Shown here: positions 52,948-62,418 of the stretch, one piece after another
Numbering within the stretch: the stretch's first letter is position 1
Layout of the letters: each line of letters begins with the position of its first letter
Origin: Draconibacterium orientale
GTDB taxonomy: Bacteria > Bacteroidota > Bacteroidia > Bacteroidales > Prolixibacteraceae
Direction of reading: 5' to 3'
DNA length: 64,000 nucleotides
NCBI RefSeq assembly: GCF_000626635.1
Contig: NZ_CP007451.1
Span: forward strand, 1,426,001 to 1,490,000
Program-made: the position numbers and the translations under genes
Notes under the pieces: model-generated
The model's input: only the letters and a program-made list of their open reading frames with translations
Told to the model about the DNA's origin: nothing
The model's database searches: none

Positions 52948-53949
52948 TTATTCAACCAAAGTCACTACAGTTCTTCCTTTTAATTTTCCCTGAAGCATTA
53001 ATTCAATTTTTTGCCCTACATCCTTCAATTTTATTTCATTGCAAGTGTGATTTAACTGTTTTGGGTTCCACTCTTGTGATAACTTATTCCACACTATTTT
53101 TCTGTATTTCATTGGATAGTTTTGAGAATCTATTCCAATGAGTGTAACCCCTCTCAGGATAAAGGGAAAAACGGTCAAATCAAGTTTTGGAGATGCAACA
53201 TTTCCGCAGCAAGTTACAACACCTATGGCATTTGTCGATTTAATTATATTTTCAAGTATTACACCTCCAACTGTATCAATGGCGTCGGCAAACAAAGGTT
53301 TTAATAATGGCTTTTTAGCAAAATTTTCAACCTCGCTACGCAGTAGCACTTCTTCAGCACCAAGATTCATTAAATAGTCCCATTCTGTTTCCTTCCCTGT
53401 TATTGCAACTACCGAATAACCCAATTTACTTAAAATGGAAACACTCAATGCGCCAACTCCACCTGTTGCACCAGAAACCGCAATTTTTCCATCCTCAGGT
53501 TTTATCAATTCCGTAAGCCGTAAAACAGACATTCCTGCTGTTAACCCTGCAGTACCATATATCATTGCCTCTTTCATCGTTATATTTTCGGGCAATTTTA
53601 CGGCCCATTCTGCCGGAACCTGAATATACTCTGCAAATCCACCATCGGTATTCATGCCTAAATCGTAACTGGTTACAATTACTTTTTCTCCAACAGCATA
53701 TAAATCACTGTTCGATTTTTCAATTATCCCAACGGCGTCAATACCTGGTGTGTGCGGATAATTTCTTGTTACTCCTTTATTTCCCGAAGCTGATAAGGCA
53801 TCTTTATAATTCAATGAGCTGTAGTGCACTTTTACCAAAACCTCGTTATTGTTTAATGTGCCAAAATCCATTTCTTGAACAGACCCCTGATAAATCCCAT
53901 CAATCTCTTCAATTCGGAATGCCTTAAATGTTGAACTATTCTGTACCAT
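52948..53949 (-). CDS. YhdH/YhfP-family quinone oxidoreductase (acrylyl-CoA reductase-like)
   Basis: A 333-residue zinc-free MDR-family oxidoreductase. The N-terminal GroES-like domain (VLVKVHYSSLNYKDALSASG) is typical of YhdH/AcuI. The NADPH-binding Rossmann motif is AVSGATGGVGALSVSILSKL. GIDSQNYPMKYRKIVWNKLS near the end is also family-like. ATG 53949 is preferred; the frame runs 11 codons further. It is divergent from an HxlR regulator, which probably controls it in response to electrophiles or quinones. Confidence 0.9.
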   Translation of the reverse strand: MVQNSSTFKAFRIEEIDGIYQGSVQEMDFGTLNNNEVLVKVHYSSLNYKDALSASGNKGVTRNYPHTPGIDAVGIIEKSNSDLYAVGEKVIVTSYDLGMNTDGGFAEYIQVPAEWAVKLPENITMKEAMIYGTAGLTAGMSVLRLTELIKPEDGKIAVSGATGGVGALSVSILSKLGYSVVAITGKETEWDYLMNLGAEEVLLRSEVENFAKKPLLKPLFADAIDTVGGVILENIIKSTNAIGVVTCCGNVASPKLDLTVFPFILRGVTLIGIDSQNYPMKYRKIVWNKLSQEWNPKQLNHTCNEIKLKDVGQKIELMLQGKLKGRTVVTLVE

Positions 53950-54085
53950 CTTTTGTCTTTTAATTTTTCTTATTTTGTACAAACTTCAGGATAAATATTT
54001 TGCCATCCAAGAACTTACCTTTGGTTGGCCAACGAACATTTATTTCTGTTTTTAGTATTTTAAAGACTTTGAGGGAAGAAAAAAA

Positions 54086-54412
54086 ATGGAAAAAAGTTAT
54101 TGCCCGATTGACACATTTATAAATGTAGTTAAAGGAAAACGAAAAGGAACCATCATTTTACACCTTTTTCAAGGAGATAAAAGGTATAGCGAATTGGTTA
54201 AACTCTTACCTGATATTAGTGAACGAATGCTGACGAAACAGCTGAAAGAGTTAGAATCGGATGGATTAATAAATCGGACTGTTTTTCCTGAAGTTCCTCC
54301 ACGCGTTGAATACAGCTTAACAGAACTTGGTAAAGAAATTCATCCTGTCCTCAAAGGAATGTATAAAGGAGGAATCCTTTTTGAAAAATCGATTGATGAA
54401 TTGCATAACTAA
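54086..54412 (+). CDS. HxlR-family transcriptional regulator
   Basis: A 108-residue winged-helix regulator: YCPIDTFINVVKGKRKGTII, FQGDKRYSELVKLLPDISER, MLTKQLKELESDGLINRTVF and PPRVEYSLTELGKEIHPVL. The single Cys near the N-terminus (CPI) is the position used for redox or electrophile sensing in HxlR/HypR/QorR proteins. It stands 136 bp from the divergent oxidoreductase gene, a QorR-like arrangement. Confidence 0.92.
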   Translation: MEKSYCPIDTFINVVKGKRKGTIILHLFQGDKRYSELVKLLPDISERMLTKQLKELESDGLINRTVFPEVPPRVEYSLTELGKEIHPVLKGMYKGGILFEKSIDELHN

Positions 54413-54746
54413 TTATTTACAAATTTTACTCTTTTTGTAAAGGCATTTCAATATCCAACACACTACTGTATAACATTAGCAGATAATGTTATTTCCCTTA
54501 TACCGTTAAAAAAAGCATTGTTATACACCTTATATGGCCTGTAAACCACTTATCATTATTGCTTTTTAACGTTTTTCAAGGTGCGTATTCACAAATTTTA
54601 GGGCTTTTGTGTTTTAAACACTAAACTTATTTTTTATGTTTCAGGCAGCTAGCTGGTAAAATCTATTAAGCTATACTTTATGGGCTGCGCGGCATGCGAA
54701 TAAAAAACGTAAGAAGGTTTGTTTTGCGTACAAATCGAAGAAAAAA

Positions 54747-54992
54747 ATCATCAGGATTGATATTTTTCCGACAAAACAAGCATCTGAACGGTCAGGATCA
54801 GCATTTTACGCACAAAATATAAACCTCAACCGCCAGGATTGTTGTTTTGCGCACAAAACGAGGAAAAAAATCATCAGGATTGATATTTTTCCGACAAAAC
54901 AAGCATCTGAACCGTTAGGATCAACATTTTACATGCAAAATATAAAGCTCAACCGCCAGGATTGTTGTTTTGCGCACAAAATATAAAGAACA
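54747..54992. repeat. Tandem array of six 41-bp units in two 123-bp blocks
   Basis: Units start at 54747, 54788, 54829, 54870, 54911 and 54952, each exactly 41 bp. The shared skeleton is CAGGATTgttgTTTTgcgcaCAAAA. Units 1 and 4, 2 and 5, 3 and 6 are the closest pairs, so a three-unit block was duplicated. A partial seventh unit precedes 54747 (TTTGTTTTGCGTACAAA). Confidence 0.9.
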
Positions 54993-55165
54993 TTCATGAT
55001 TCCGAAGAATCATCAACAGTGATGGAAGTACATCAATATTGTTTCACGCAAAGAAAAGAAGAAGCGCAAAATTCGCAAAGGTATAGAATCTGTTTTGCGT
55101 GCTTTGCGAAAACTTAGTGATCTACTCTGCGTGAACTTTTATGTTTTCACCAAAGTGATTTTCAG
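54992..55165 (-). repeat. Terminator-associated dispersed repeat, copy 3
   Basis: Third copy of the ~170-bp element. It begins, in gene sense, right behind the terminator of the ppiD-like gene and ends in the hairpin TGATTC-CGAA-GAATCA at 54997-55012, directly abutting the 41-bp array. It is closest to copy 1 over GATCTACTCTGCGTGAAC and GTTTCACGCAAAGAAAAGAA. Confidence 0.8.
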
Positions 55166-55201
55166 AAAAAAAGCCGCTCCTAAAAAAGGAACGGCTTTTA
55201 C
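55166..55201 (-). terminator. Terminator of the ppiD-like gene
   Basis: AAAAAGCCG ... CGGCTTTT form the outer stem and TCCT/AGGA the inner stem, with a T tract in minus sense, ~20 bp after the stop at 55222. Confidence 0.8.
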
Positions 55202-55221
55202 TATCTTTGTGCGTTTTTCTA

Positions 55222-57348
55222 CTAATAGAATTTCGCTCTTTTGTCTTCAATTTCAACCGAGTTGCGGAATACATTAAATACAGCCGAACCAACCCGGTAA
55301 GTGTTTGTTTGTGCCAAACGCATTTTTTCGGCCGCTACATCAACACCGGCTCCTTCGTTTACAGCAGTTGGCATTACAATGTAAACACCGTTATTTCCTG
55401 CAATTGGTGCCGATACTTCGTCAACCTCAAGCGCTCCAACTGTACCAATTACGGCAGGTTCCAATCCAATTCCGGGAACCGAGAACGAGTTAAAATTAAT
55501 TGCGTTTGCTGTTTGAACCTCGGTATCAAGAGCTGCAGCAGCTCCGGCCAAATCGGCATTGTCGTTTAGGGCAGCTTCTGCTTTTTCTACCAGCAATTCA
55601 GCTTTTTTCTCTTTTGTAACTGCCAGCTCAACTCGTGCTTTTACGTTTTCGAAAGGAGCAATTCCTTTTTCAGTTTTGTTTGCTAAAATGGCAATTACAA
55701 AGTTGTCGCCCAGCTCGAAAATTCGCGAATCCTGATTGTTAGTCAAAATATCGTCAACCTCAGCTTCGTAGGCAGCTCTAACTAACGGACGAGCGTCTTC
55801 CAAACCAACAATAGTACGTTGATTTTCGCTAACATTTGCTACCCGTTTTGTAAGACCTTGCTCGGTTACGGCAGCATTAAATGCTTCGGCAGTTGGATTT
55901 TCACCTACAAACTGGCTTGCTTTTGCATATACATTTTGATACGTTTTTGTACTTGGCACAACATTGCGTGTAAGATAAGCCACCTGCACCTGACGTGTAA
56001 GTTTTCCACGTTTGGTAGTTTGAACCAGGTGAATTCCGAATTGTGTTGCAATCATTGTTACACTATCCGTTGTGTTATTAAATGCTGCATTTTCGAAAGG
56101 TTTCACCATTTGTCCACGCTGGAACCAACCTAAATCTCCACCGTTTATTGCAGAGCCCTGGTCATCTGAATTGGTACGCGCCAGTTCGGCGAAATCAGCT
56201 CCGTTGTCAATCATTGTTTTCAGGCTGTCGGCCAGTTGCTGTGCAAGAATCGCTTCGGCCTGATTGGTTACCTGCAACAAAATATGACGTGCCTCAACCG
56301 AGTCGGGCATCATTTCCGATTTGTACAATTTTACCAAAGTGAATGATTCACCGTCTTTGTACGGACCGTACACTGAGCCAACTTCAGCACCTTCATCAAA
56401 AATCCAGTTACCAACGGCTTCCGGCAGGTCGTCTTTTTTGTCCCAGGCATCGTTAAAACTAATGTCCGAGTTGGTGTCAACAAACTGAATAGTGTTATCA
56501 GTTTCTTCGAAGTCGGCTTTAATATCTGTGATCCACGCTTCCGCATCAGCAAAGTCTTTTTCCGATGGTTCTACCGGGTAAGCAATGTATTCAATTCTTC
56601 TGCTGGCTTCCGATTCGTAATCTTCTTTATGAGCGTTGTAATACTCTTTCAGGTCCGATTCAGTAACGGCAACATCTTCGTCGGCAACAGTACTGTGTGG
56701 CAGAGCAATGTAATCGAAATTAACCGATTTGTTTCCGGCAGTGGCGCTTGCTTCAGCCTGCTCGCTGGTAACATACATACCTTTGGCTACCATGTTGGTG
56801 TATTTGCCTTGTGTACGTTCTTCAACAATTTGTTGCTCGATGTTTAACCAATAGGCACGCTGATCGGCTGCAACCATTCCGGTTTCCAGGTTTTTTAAAA
56901 AACGAACTACCGCGGTTCGATCAAACTGACCGGTTTCAGGATTGCTGAATAGCTGACGAACAATTTGATGAGGATTTGCCCCCTGCAGCATATCGAATAA
57001 CTCTTCTGAGCTAACTTCAATTCCAAGGTCTTTGTAGGCTTTACCCATTACGATCTCGGCAATTTTGCGTTGCCAGGCCTGCTCACGAACTTGTGCCCAG
57101 GTATTATCATCTAACTGATTTTGCCCATAATTTTGTTTGAATATCTCCCCCAGTTCTTCTACCTCTTGCTGAAACTCAGGATATTGAATTGATTCACCAT
57201 CAATTACTCCAACTTCTAAGCGGTTTCTCTGAAACATCGACGAACCTCCTTGTAACAAATCGCCAAGGATGAACGCTGCCAATGATAAACCGATTACAAT
57301 TGCTACTAACAATCCTGCTTTCGTTCTAATGTTTTGTAACGTTGCCAT
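55222..57348 (-). CDS. PpiD/SurA-like membrane-anchored peptidylprolyl isomerase
   Basis: A 708-residue periplasmic chaperone. An N-terminal transmembrane anchor (about 8-33, TKAGLLVAIVIGLSLAAFIL) is followed by a SurA-N-like helical domain (about 45-220). A parvulin domain follows (VEARHILLQVTNQAEAILAQ ... GSAINGGDLGWFQRGQMVKP ... TQFGIHLVQTTKRG), then a second, degenerate segment near the C-terminus. It assists outer-membrane protein folding. It is the last gene of the run from nadC. Confidence 0.92.
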   Translation of the reverse strand: MATLQNIRTKAGLLVAIVIGLSLAAFILGDLLQGGSSMFQRNRLEVGVIDGESIQYPEFQQEVEELGEIFKQNYGQNQLDDNTWAQVREQAWQRKIAEIVMGKAYKDLGIEVSSEELFDMLQGANPHQIVRQLFSNPETGQFDRTAVVRFLKNLETGMVAADQRAYWLNIEQQIVEERTQGKYTNMVAKGMYVTSEQAEASATAGNKSVNFDYIALPHSTVADEDVAVTESDLKEYYNAHKEDYESEASRRIEYIAYPVEPSEKDFADAEAWITDIKADFEETDNTIQFVDTNSDISFNDAWDKKDDLPEAVGNWIFDEGAEVGSVYGPYKDGESFTLVKLYKSEMMPDSVEARHILLQVTNQAEAILAQQLADSLKTMIDNGADFAELARTNSDDQGSAINGGDLGWFQRGQMVKPFENAAFNNTTDSVTMIATQFGIHLVQTTKRGKLTRQVQVAYLTRNVVPSTKTYQNVYAKASQFVGENPTAEAFNAAVTEQGLTKRVANVSENQRTIVGLEDARPLVRAAYEAEVDDILTNNQDSRIFELGDNFVIAILANKTEKGIAPFENVKARVELAVTKEKKAELLVEKAEAALNDNADLAGAAAALDTEVQTANAINFNSFSVPGIGLEPAVIGTVGALEVDEVSAPIAGNNGVYIVMPTAVNEGAGVDVAAEKMRLAQTNTYRVGSAVFNVFRNSVEIEDKRAKFY

Positions 57349-57512
57349 TGATTTACAGTTATTTTTTGTCTAAAATCGTTTGAATTTTTCGAGCTACGAA
57401 GATAATAATTTTAACTGTTTTACCTCCAATATCGAATATTTTTTACCAATGCCCGAAACGAGTTGAGAATTACCACATTTCCAGCACCTTACCCTCGTTC
57501 CTGTTTGTAAAA

Positions 57513-58778
57513 TCAATCAGTTAGAAGTTTGAGTTTTACCAATTCGATTTTAGTATTGGTGGCCTTAAGGATTTTAAATTGGAATTTTTCGATTTTTATA
57601 ACTGAGTTCACCTTCGGAATACTTTCGTAGTTGTAAAGAATAAATCCGGCAAGTGTTTCAAAGTCTTCGTTTTCGGGTAGTTCGAGGTAATACTTTTCAT
57701 TCAGCATATCAATCTCGGCTCGTGCTGAAAAAATAAACTCCGTTTCGCTTATCTTCTTTTCAATAATGTCTTTAACGTCGTGTTCGTCTTCAATTTCACC
57801 AAATATTTCTTCCAGAATATCTTCGCTGGTTACCATTCCTGCTGTTCCACCAAATTCGTCAACCACAATAGCTATGCTGCGGTGCTCCTGAATAAAAGTG
57901 CTCAGCAGTTTATTTGCAGGCATGGTTTCGGGAACAATCAATACATTTTTAATAAACGGATCGATGGTTTGCGGATTTTTAAACAACATTGATGAGTGAA
58001 CATACCCAATTATATTGTCGATACTTTCGCTATAAATCAGGATTCTTGAATATCCGGTTTCAACAAATTTTTGCCGCAAATCGCTTATCGATGCACCCGT
58101 TTCCATCATTTCAATTTCGGTACGCGGAATCATTACATCGCGTAACTTTACTTTCGAGAAATCGAGTGCATTTTTAAACAGCTTAATCTCGGTCTCAACC
58201 AATTCTTTATGCTCGGTATGTGTACGGTCGTTTTCATTTATAAACTCATCGAGATCAATCCTGCGGAATACTTTATTTTTGTCTTCGTTGCCGGGCTCGG
58301 TATTAAAAAGATTTCGCAGCAAAAAGTTGGTAATGCCCATCGAAAAACGTGTTACCGGAAAAAACACCACATAAAAAAAGGCCAGTGGCAAAGCAAAAAC
58401 ATTTAACAGGGTGTTGGGAAAAATGCGAAATAATGTTTTGGGTAAAAACTCGGCAAAAAGTAAAATTACAAATGTTGAGATTATGGTTTGCAGTAATAAA
58501 ACCACCGACTCCGACTGGATAGAACTTATCAAAACGGGCTCTAACACTGCGGCAAAAGCAATACCGTAAACAACCAACGCAATGTTGTTGCCAACCAACA
58601 TGGTGGCAATGTACTGGCCGCCATTATGGGTTAAAAACTTCAATAGTTTGGAGCTGAACGGGTCGGATTGTTTATCCAACTCGAGGCGCAGTTTATTTGC
58701 TGAAACAAAAGCAATCTCCATACCTGAAAAAAAGGCTGAGAGAATGATCGTAATCAGAATCAGCAAATACGGGTTCAT
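57513..58778 (-). CDS. CNNM/HlyC-CorC family transporter-like protein
   Basis: A 421-residue protein with an N-terminal DUF21/CNNM domain of four hydrophobic segments (LLILITIILSAFFSGMEIAF at the start), two CBS domains (about 205-325: MIPRTEIEMMETGASISDLR; FIKNVLIVPETMPANKLLST) and a C-terminal CorC/HlyC transporter-associated domain (about 340-415). Relatives move Mg2+ or Co2+ or regulate that transport. It lies 6 bp after lptC. Confidence 0.93.
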   Translation of the reverse strand: MNPYLLILITIILSAFFSGMEIAFVSANKLRLELDKQSDPFSSKLLKFLTHNGGQYIATMLVGNNIALVVYGIAFAAVLEPVLISSIQSESVVLLLQTIISTFVILLFAEFLPKTLFRIFPNTLLNVFALPLAFFYVVFFPVTRFSMGITNFLLRNLFNTEPGNEDKNKVFRRIDLDEFINENDRTHTEHKELVETEIKLFKNALDFSKVKLRDVMIPRTEIEMMETGASISDLRQKFVETGYSRILIYSESIDNIIGYVHSSMLFKNPQTIDPFIKNVLIVPETMPANKLLSTFIQEHRSIAIVVDEFGGTAGMVTSEDILEEIFGEIEDEHDVKDIIEKKISETEFIFSARAEIDMLNEKYYLELPENEDFETLAGFILYNYESIPKVNSVIKIEKFQFKILKATNTKIELVKLKLLTD

Positions 58779-58784
58779 AAATAG

Positions 58785-59438
58785 TTAGTTAAAGTTTACA
58801 GCTTTTTTGGGTGGTGTTTCCGAAATAACCGGATCGTTAACTTCGGCCTGGGGGCGTTCAATAGTGTTATCGGGTTGTTGAGCTTGGTTTTTATTATCTA
58901 CCGCCACATAAATAACACCTTTCGGATTGGTAATCTTCCAGTTTTGCATGCTTTGGTCGGATGTTAATCCTGTTCCGGTAATAATTTTGTCGGCACTTAT
59001 AATCTTCACATATTCTTCGGTAAAGATCGTTTCATGCTTTTCGTCCCAAATCAGGTGTTCGGTTTTTAGCGAATCGCCTTTTTCGTTGGTAACTACCACA
59101 TTATTTTTGGCCTCCCACTTTTCTTCCTTAATAAATTCCTTCGCATAATCGGCCTTAATACTGGAAGTTATTTTATGGTTTTCGTCGTACTCAATCAGTA
59201 ACAACCCTTCGGGGAACTCGTGATATATTTGGCCGTCGTTTTCGAAGCGAAGTAATTTTGGGGCTTTTAGTGAAAAGCGAACTGTACCGGAATCGGTATT
59301 GAGTGTCTCGAAATTTGTTGCCTCTAAAACCGGCAAATTTTCGGGGGAACTAAAAGCTTTAATTTTTTCAATGTCGTTTTTCTTACACGCAAAGAAAAGT
59401 ATTGCAGTTCCCAACACGGGAACTGCAATACGAGACAT
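58785..59438 (-). CDS. lptC: LPS export periplasmic protein LptC
   Basis: A 217-residue lipoprotein-like LptC: signal MSRIAVPVLGTAILFFAC from ATG 59438, then the LptC/OstA beta-jellyroll (TLNTDSGTVRFSLKAPKLLR, EKWEAKNNVVVTNEKGDSLK, LIWDEKHETIFTEEYVKIIS). It bridges the Lpt transporter and the periplasmic LPS relay. A Pro/Glu-rich C-terminal tail (QPDNTIERPQAEVNDP) is extra. The frame extends 15 codons upstream into the preceding gene; I prefer the ATG that fits the lipobox. Confidence 0.88.
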   Translation of the reverse strand: MSRIAVPVLGTAILFFACKKNDIEKIKAFSSPENLPVLEATNFETLNTDSGTVRFSLKAPKLLRFENDGQIYHEFPEGLLLIEYDENHKITSSIKADYAKEFIKEEKWEAKNNVVVTNEKGDSLKTEHLIWDEKHETIFTEEYVKIISADKIITGTGLTSDQSMQNWKITNPKGVIYVAVDNKNQAQQPDNTIERPQAEVNDPVISETPPKKAVNFN

Positions 59439-59457
59439 CTTTATCAGTTGTACTATT

Positions 59458-61104
59458 TTAGAAGCGAACTTTTGTGTTTTCATTAATCCAACCTCCTACG
59501 TGATAGGTAGAACCTTCCTGTAGTCCTTCCATAAATGCTTCTTCCTTATTCGGGAAATAAGCTTTGTATTTTCTAAGGTTTTCTGCTGCATCAATTGCAC
59601 AGTCTTCGCCACGACGCGCTTTTGCGAAATAGTCGCATGCTAACCAGAACACTGCTGATTTTTCAATGGCAGAACCCTGGAATTTTTGTGAAGCGGCAAC
59701 ATAGATATTTCCAATCAACATGTTTGCATCGCATAAATCAGGATCCAATTGTAGTGCAATTCTGGCATCGTTACGCGCTCCGGCATAATTACCATCTTTA
59801 GAGAAACGTACCAAGCCGCGCTCGTAATGGTAAGTGGCTTTTAATTTATCGTCAGTTTCCTGATCAATAGCCATTTGGTAGTATTCACGAGCTTTATCAA
59901 CATCGTCCTTTTTCAGGAAACGACGCGCCATGTTAAAGGCTGCTTCTGCTGAAGGATCAAGTTCGTACAAACGCTCGGTTGCGATGCCAAAAAGTTCAGT
60001 TTCGGTACAGTTGGCCCTGCCTAAGCGACGTAACATCGATTTAATAAAGTCAGCATCGTTTGAATTTTCGCGGTACTGAGGTTCGTAAATATTTACCAAA
60101 GCTTCGCAATCGGCAGCACCCGATTTTCCGAAAATATTTTCGATATAAGGAATAACGGTTTCCTGTGTCAGTTTTACTTTATCAGCATCTTCGTTGGCCT
60201 CAACAATGGCATTAGCCAAAGAAGTTGCTTCTTCGTAATTCTTCACAACCTGCTCTTTTGGAAGCTCGCCCAATTTAAACAGTGCCACAGTTGTTTGCAT
60301 ATACAATAAAAGAACAGGTGGTTCAGTTTGGTCGCCTTGCAGCTTAACCGATTCTGACAACCACTCGTAAGCCGACTTATGAATTGCTTTTAAAGCTTCG
60401 CCTTCAGGTGCTTTGTCTCTGTTCTGGTCTAATTTGAATTTTAACCACGATGTACCTTTACGACCTAACACATTACCACGATCGCCAAAGTGCTTCATTC
60501 GTTTGTCGTACAATTTCATGTACAAATCAATGTACTTGTCGCGCTCAGCATCAGTTTTGGCATTTTCAATCTGGTATTCATAAATCTTAGAACCGTGAAT
60601 GTACAGGTTCATGGTAGATTTAGGATACTTGTTATACAGTTTTTGCCAGTGAGGAATTGCTGATTTATAATCCTGTTGTTTGTAAAATTCGGTGTATAAC
60701 GAAAGCTCATTTAAGAAGTCTTTATCCTGTGCTTTCATCAGTTCATCCAAAGTGCTCAGATTAACGTCTCCACTTTCTTCTTCTACATCACCACCTTCTG
60801 ATGGAAGACTTCCACTAAATGCAAAATCAAACACATCGCCCGATTTGCCTTCGAGGTCTAATTTTTTTGATTCATCGATAAATGTAAACCTGATGTATTT
60901 TGATTTTTCATCAGCTTCAACTTCATACTTTCCATCAAAACTGGTCATCATTTCGCCACCTTTATGGGCTTCAACTGTAATTCCAGCTGCTGGTTCTCCA
61001 TCGATATAAACAGTTCCTTTAATAACTCTTTGCGCCTGTGCCGTTGTAATACCGACCATTACAACTGCCGCGATTAAAAGAGATATGCGTAAAATAGCTT
61101 TCAT
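59458..61104 (-). CDS. TPR-repeat exported protein with carboxypeptidase-like N-terminal domain
   Basis: A 548-residue exported protein: signal MKAILRISLLIAAVVMVGIT, ending TAQAQ, then a small beta-sandwich (RVIKGTVYIDGEPAAGITVE ... DGKYEVEADEKSKYIRFTFI), an acidic linker, and about nine TPR-type helical pairs (e.g. DPSAEAAFNMARRFLKKDDV, then DKAREYYQMAIDQETDDKLK). It probably scaffolds envelope complexes. This gene order, between an OMP and lptC, is conserved in Bacteroidota. Confidence 0.85.
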   Translation of the reverse strand: MKAILRISLLIAAVVMVGITTAQAQRVIKGTVYIDGEPAAGITVEAHKGGEMMTSFDGKYEVEADEKSKYIRFTFIDESKKLDLEGKSGDVFDFAFSGSLPSEGGDVEEESGDVNLSTLDELMKAQDKDFLNELSLYTEFYKQQDYKSAIPHWQKLYNKYPKSTMNLYIHGSKIYEYQIENAKTDAERDKYIDLYMKLYDKRMKHFGDRGNVLGRKGTSWLKFKLDQNRDKAPEGEALKAIHKSAYEWLSESVKLQGDQTEPPVLLLYMQTTVALFKLGELPKEQVVKNYEEATSLANAIVEANEDADKVKLTQETVIPYIENIFGKSGAADCEALVNIYEPQYRENSNDADFIKSMLRRLGRANCTETELFGIATERLYELDPSAEAAFNMARRFLKKDDVDKAREYYQMAIDQETDDKLKATYHYERGLVRFSKDGNYAGARNDARIALQLDPDLCDANMLIGNIYVAASQKFQGSAIEKSAVFWLACDYFAKARRGEDCAIDAAENLRKYKAYFPNKEEAFMEGLQEGSTYHVGGWINENTKVRF

Positions 61105-61137
61105 AATGAGTTTTATTTGTTTTTTCTTTTTTTAATG

Positions 61138-62418
61138 CTAGTCAATTTTTCGTTGCATAAACCACAAATCATGCAGGCTTACACTTACATTAACTTTGGC
61201 ATATTTTTCAAGTACTAAATTATATTCTTTTGTCCCTCTTTGCCCAAACTCGGCACTTACATTAAGTGTTGAGTTAGAGCGATACAGTGGTAATCCCACT
61301 CCAAAACTTATGCCAAAGTCGTTTATATGTTGTCCGGCAAAGGTATGGTAAGTTTGTTCGTATTTAAAACCTGCGCGATAGGCCACACGGTTAATAAAAC
61401 TTCTGATCGAAAACTTATCCGGAACCCACTCAGCCCCAATCGCAAATTTATTCAAATCTGTCAAGAAATTACTTTTGCCTCCTAAAAAATCGGCGTTGGC
61501 CCATCCTTCGTGGTAATAATCCACATTTATCTCATACACATTTTCTTTTGTCAGCGACAGTCCTCCGCCCAGCATCATCGGGAAAGTCATAGTCCCTTTT
61601 TCTTCCTCGCGGTAATTCAAAGTATCCTGATCAATTGCACCTCCGTACGACAGGTTCTTTTGAATAATATCGGATACAAAGTCGGTATATTCGGGTTTAT
61701 TGGCAAACACCAATCCAAATGTTAAACTTTTATCATTTTTCATTGGCAGGGTTGCCTGTACACCCAAATCCAACCCGAAGTCGCGAATACGAACTGTTGA
61801 ATACCGCTGTACATTATAAAATGTTGGATCGGCAAAGGTTACTTCCGTATTTCGGTTTAATGTTCCGAAACGGTAATTCAAGTTCGCACCAACCGATACA
61901 TTTTTAATGGGCTCGATGGCAATTCCCCACCGGGCATTCGATATGGTTCCGGCACCGTAATACGAGTTGTAAACGGTTCCAACATTTTCAATGTCGGCGA
62001 TAGATGTTACAGAATAACCTACATCGGAATAGGGTGTTAAACTTAAGCTTGTTGCCGCCCAGTTGTTTAATCTGAAGCTCATGGCAAAATACTTGAAGTT
62101 TACATCGCTGGTTTTCATGCTTGTACTTTCGGTTTTGTTATTGGCAAATTTGCCTTCCAAACCAAACTCGAAAATAAAGTTAAGCGAATCGAGCGATGTA
62201 TAACTGGCGGGGTTGGCCGCATTTATTTGCATGTTGTATCTGCTTGCAAGGCTTGCACCTCCCATGGCCGACGAACGGCCGAGCGAATAGGGTTGCAAAT
62301 CGCCAAGGCCATAACGCGAATATGGCGATGTGGTGTTATTATTAAATTGTGCAAACAATACAGCCGGGATAAATAATAACCCGGCAATCAAAAAACTTAC
62401 TCTATTTAGTCTCCCCAT
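61138..62418 (-). CDS. Outer-membrane beta-barrel protein (FadL/OmpP1-like)
   Basis: A 426-residue exported protein with a signal peptide (MGRLNRVSFLIAGLLFIPAV then LFAQ) and an N-terminal SPYSRYGLGDLQPYSLGRSS, AMGGASLASRYNMQINAANP, which is the Bacteroidota OMP signature resembling the FadL/PorV-type hatch. Then come many amphipathic strands, with a C-terminus VNVSVSLHDLWFMQRKID. The start overlaps coaX by 17 bp. Confidence 0.85.
   Translation of the reverse strand: MGRLNRVSFLIAGLLFIPAVLFAQFNNNTTSPYSRYGLGDLQPYSLGRSSAMGGASLASRYNMQINAANPASYTSLDSLNFIFEFGLEGKFANNKTESTSMKTSDVNFKYFAMSFRLNNWAATSLSLTPYSDVGYSVTSIADIENVGTVYNSYYGAGTISNARWGIAIEPIKNVSVGANLNYRFGTLNRNTEVTFADPTFYNVQRYSTVRIRDFGLDLGVQATLPMKNDKSLTFGLVFANKPEYTDFVSDIIQKNLSYGGAIDQDTLNYREEEKGTMTFPMMLGGGLSLTKENVYEINVDYYHEGWANADFLGGKSNFLTDLNKFAIGAEWVPDKFSIRSFINRVAYRAGFKYEQTYHTFAGQHINDFGISFGVGLPLYRSNSTLNVSAEFGQRGTKEYNLVLEKYAKVNVSVSLHDLWFMQRKID

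Larger units (their letters stand above)
54413..55221. other. ~810-bp gap filled with repeats
   Basis: Non-coding. The first 300 bp show nothing definite. They are followed by the 41-bp tandem array (54747-54992), the third terminator-associated repeat (54992-55165) and the terminator of the ppiD-like gene. Confidence 0.75.

Noticed and set aside
54747-54992. Possible CRISPR array
   Set aside because: The 41-bp units are directly adjacent without unique spacers and no cas gene is near.
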